A program made the translations under genes and the position numbers. From the NCBI GenBank assembly GCA_031258755.1, contig JAIRMK010000054.1, forward strand, positions 1-6,538: a stretch of DNA of 6,538 nucleotides, given 5' to 3'. The DNA is from Prevotellaceae bacterium (GTDB lineage Bacteria > Bacteroidota > Bacteroidia > Bacteroidales > UBA932). How positions within the stretch are numbered: position 1 is the first letter of the stretch; every line of letters begins with the position of its first letter. The notes under the pieces are model-generated. The model was not told the DNA's origin. It did not search any database and saw only the letters and a program-made list of their open reading frames with translations. This document shows, piece by piece, positions 5,576-6,538 of the stretch.

Positions 5576-6538
5576 TGTCGTCACATTGGGCTGCTCCAAA
5601 AATCTGGTGGACTCCGAGCGATTGATGAAACAGCTCTCGGCCGCCGGCTACCGCGTGGTGCACGACAGCAACGACCCCGCGGCGAAAATCGTGCTCATCA
5701 ACACCTGCGGGTTCATCGGCGACGCCAAAAAAGAATCGATAGACGCCATCCTGTCGTTTGTAGCAGCGAAAAAGAAAAAACGCATCCGCACGATTTATGT
5801 GTTCGGCTGCCTGTCGCAGCGCTACAGGGAAACCCTGCGGCAGGAAATTCCCGAAGTCGATGCCTTTTTCGGCGTAGATGAAGCTGGGAAGATACTGGCG
5901 GCGCTTCATGCGTTGTGGCAGCCTGCCTTGCAACAGGCGCGACAGCTCACTACCCCGCCGCATTATGCGTACCTTAAAATCTCCGAAGGCTGCAACTGGC
6001 GGTGTTCCTACTGCGCTATTCCCCTCATACGCGGCAACCACGTGTCGGCGCCCGAACAGCAGGTGCTCGACGAGGCCGCCGGCCTTGTGGCGCAGGGGGT
6101 GAAAGAACTGCTGGTGGTGGCGCAGGATACCACGTATTATGGCCTCGACCTGTATGGCCGGCGCCGCATTGCCGCACTGCTCCAATCGCTTTCCGAAATA
6201 GAAGGCGTGGAGTGGATACGCCTCCACTACGCTTATCCCGCACAGTTTCCCGAAGACCTTTTTGCCGTGCTGCGCGACAATCCCAAGGTATGCAAATATA
6301 TCGACATTCCCCTGCAACACGTGTCGGATGCGGTGTTGCGCAACATGCGCCGGGGCATTGACGGGGCGCAGACGCGGGCGTTGGTTGAGCGCTTGCGGCG
6401 CGAAGTGCCGGGCATCGCTATCCGCACGACATTCATCGTGGGGCATCCGGGCGAAGACGAGCAGGCGTTCGAGGTGTTGAAAGCGTTCGTGCGCGACATG
6501 CAGTTCGAGCGGCTCGGCGTGTTTTGTTATTCCGAAGA
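5553..6538 (+). CDS. rimO: Ribosomal protein S12 methylthiotransferase RimO (3' end outside window)
   Basis: An open frame of 328 codons starts at ATG 5553 and runs without a stop to the window end. RimO is a radical-SAM enzyme that methylthiolates the conserved aspartate of ribosomal protein S12. The N-terminal MTTase domain has GCSKNLVDSE at 13-22 and the three auxiliary-cluster cysteines Cys14, Cys52 (NTCGF) and Cys86 (FGCLSQR). The radical-SAM motif is CNWRCSYC at 147-154. RimO-type motifs follow: AQDTTYYGLDLYG near 190-202, IRLHYAYP near 222-229, YIDIPLQH near 249-256 and IVGHPGE near 295-301. About 100 residues with the TRAM domain are missing beyond the edge. Ala166 stands where the family usually has Arg (SR after the RGN/RG.. 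segment). The gene overlaps birA by 23 nt in another frame, so the two are probably co-transcribed. The nearby ATG at 5575 is out of frame. Confidence 0.96.
   Translation, partial: MTLFPKINVVTLGCSKNLVDSERLMKQLSAAGYRVVHDSNDPAAKIVLINTCGFIGDAKKESIDAILSFVAAKKKKRIRTIYVFGCLSQRYRETLRQEIPEVDAFFGVDEAGKILAALHALWQPALQQARQLTTPPHYAYLKISEGCNWRCSYCAIPLIRGNHVSAPEQQVLDEAAGLVAQGVKELLVVAQDTTYYGLDLYGRRRIAALLQSLSEIEGVEWIRLHYAYPAQFPEDLFAVLRDNPKVCKYIDIPLQHVSDAVLRNMRRGIDGAQTRALVERLRREVPGIAIRTTFIVGHPGEDEQAFEVLKAFVRDMQFERLGVFCYSE

Noticed and set aside
5559..6446. 295-codon open frame on the minus strand
   Set aside because: It is antisense to rimO, whose motifs are unmistakable. Its translation is rich in His, Arg, Gln and Phe with no recognisable domain, as expected from the complement of a G+C-rich gene.

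Overview
The window looks like a chromosomal housekeeping segment from a member of the Bacteroidota. Three things support this. The FtsH, CdsA, Psd, BirA and RimO proteins carry family variants that I associate with that phylum, for example the LGAAWYLPEERQ stretch of FtsH. No gene start is preceded by a convincing Shine-Dalgarno sequence at proper spacing. The single intergenic promoter region contains TACTTTTG boxes, which match the Bacteroidota -7 consensus TAnnTTTG. I cannot name a genus. Base composition is moderate, and rimO and the distal part of birA look more G+C-rich at third codon positions than ftsH.

Layout. Positions 1-181 hold a tandem array of a 41/42-bp repeat that is cut by the window start. 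Each unit contains a GGCGCA-GT-TGCGCC dyad. A minus-strand operon follows, read right to left from 4746 to 194: ftsH (membrane AAA+ zinc protease), cdsA (CDP-diacylglycerol synthase), psd (short-form phosphatidylserine decarboxylase) and an AI-2E/PerM-family transporter. The junctions are very tight: 4-nt ATGA overlap, 4-nt ATGA overlap, then a 1-nt gap. A 79-bp intergenic region (4747-4825) separates this operon from a plus-strand pair: birA (biotin-protein ligase without the DNA-binding domain) and rimO (ribosomal protein S12 methylthiotransferase). rimO overlaps birA by 23 nt and runs off the window end.

How the genes work together. CdsA and Psd are two steps of phosphatidylethanolamine synthesis; the intervening step, phosphatidylserine synthase, is not in the window. 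FtsH degrades membrane and regulatory proteins, so the left-hand operon is a membrane-maintenance unit. BirA attaches biotin to acyl-CoA carboxylases and so feeds fatty-acid synthesis. RimO modifies ribosomal protein S12.

I found no new defence, mobile or biosynthetic system. The items most worth a second look are the alternating A/B repeat array at the left edge, the face-to-face promoter-like palindrome between ftsH and birA, and two substitutions at normally conserved positions in BirA and RimO.
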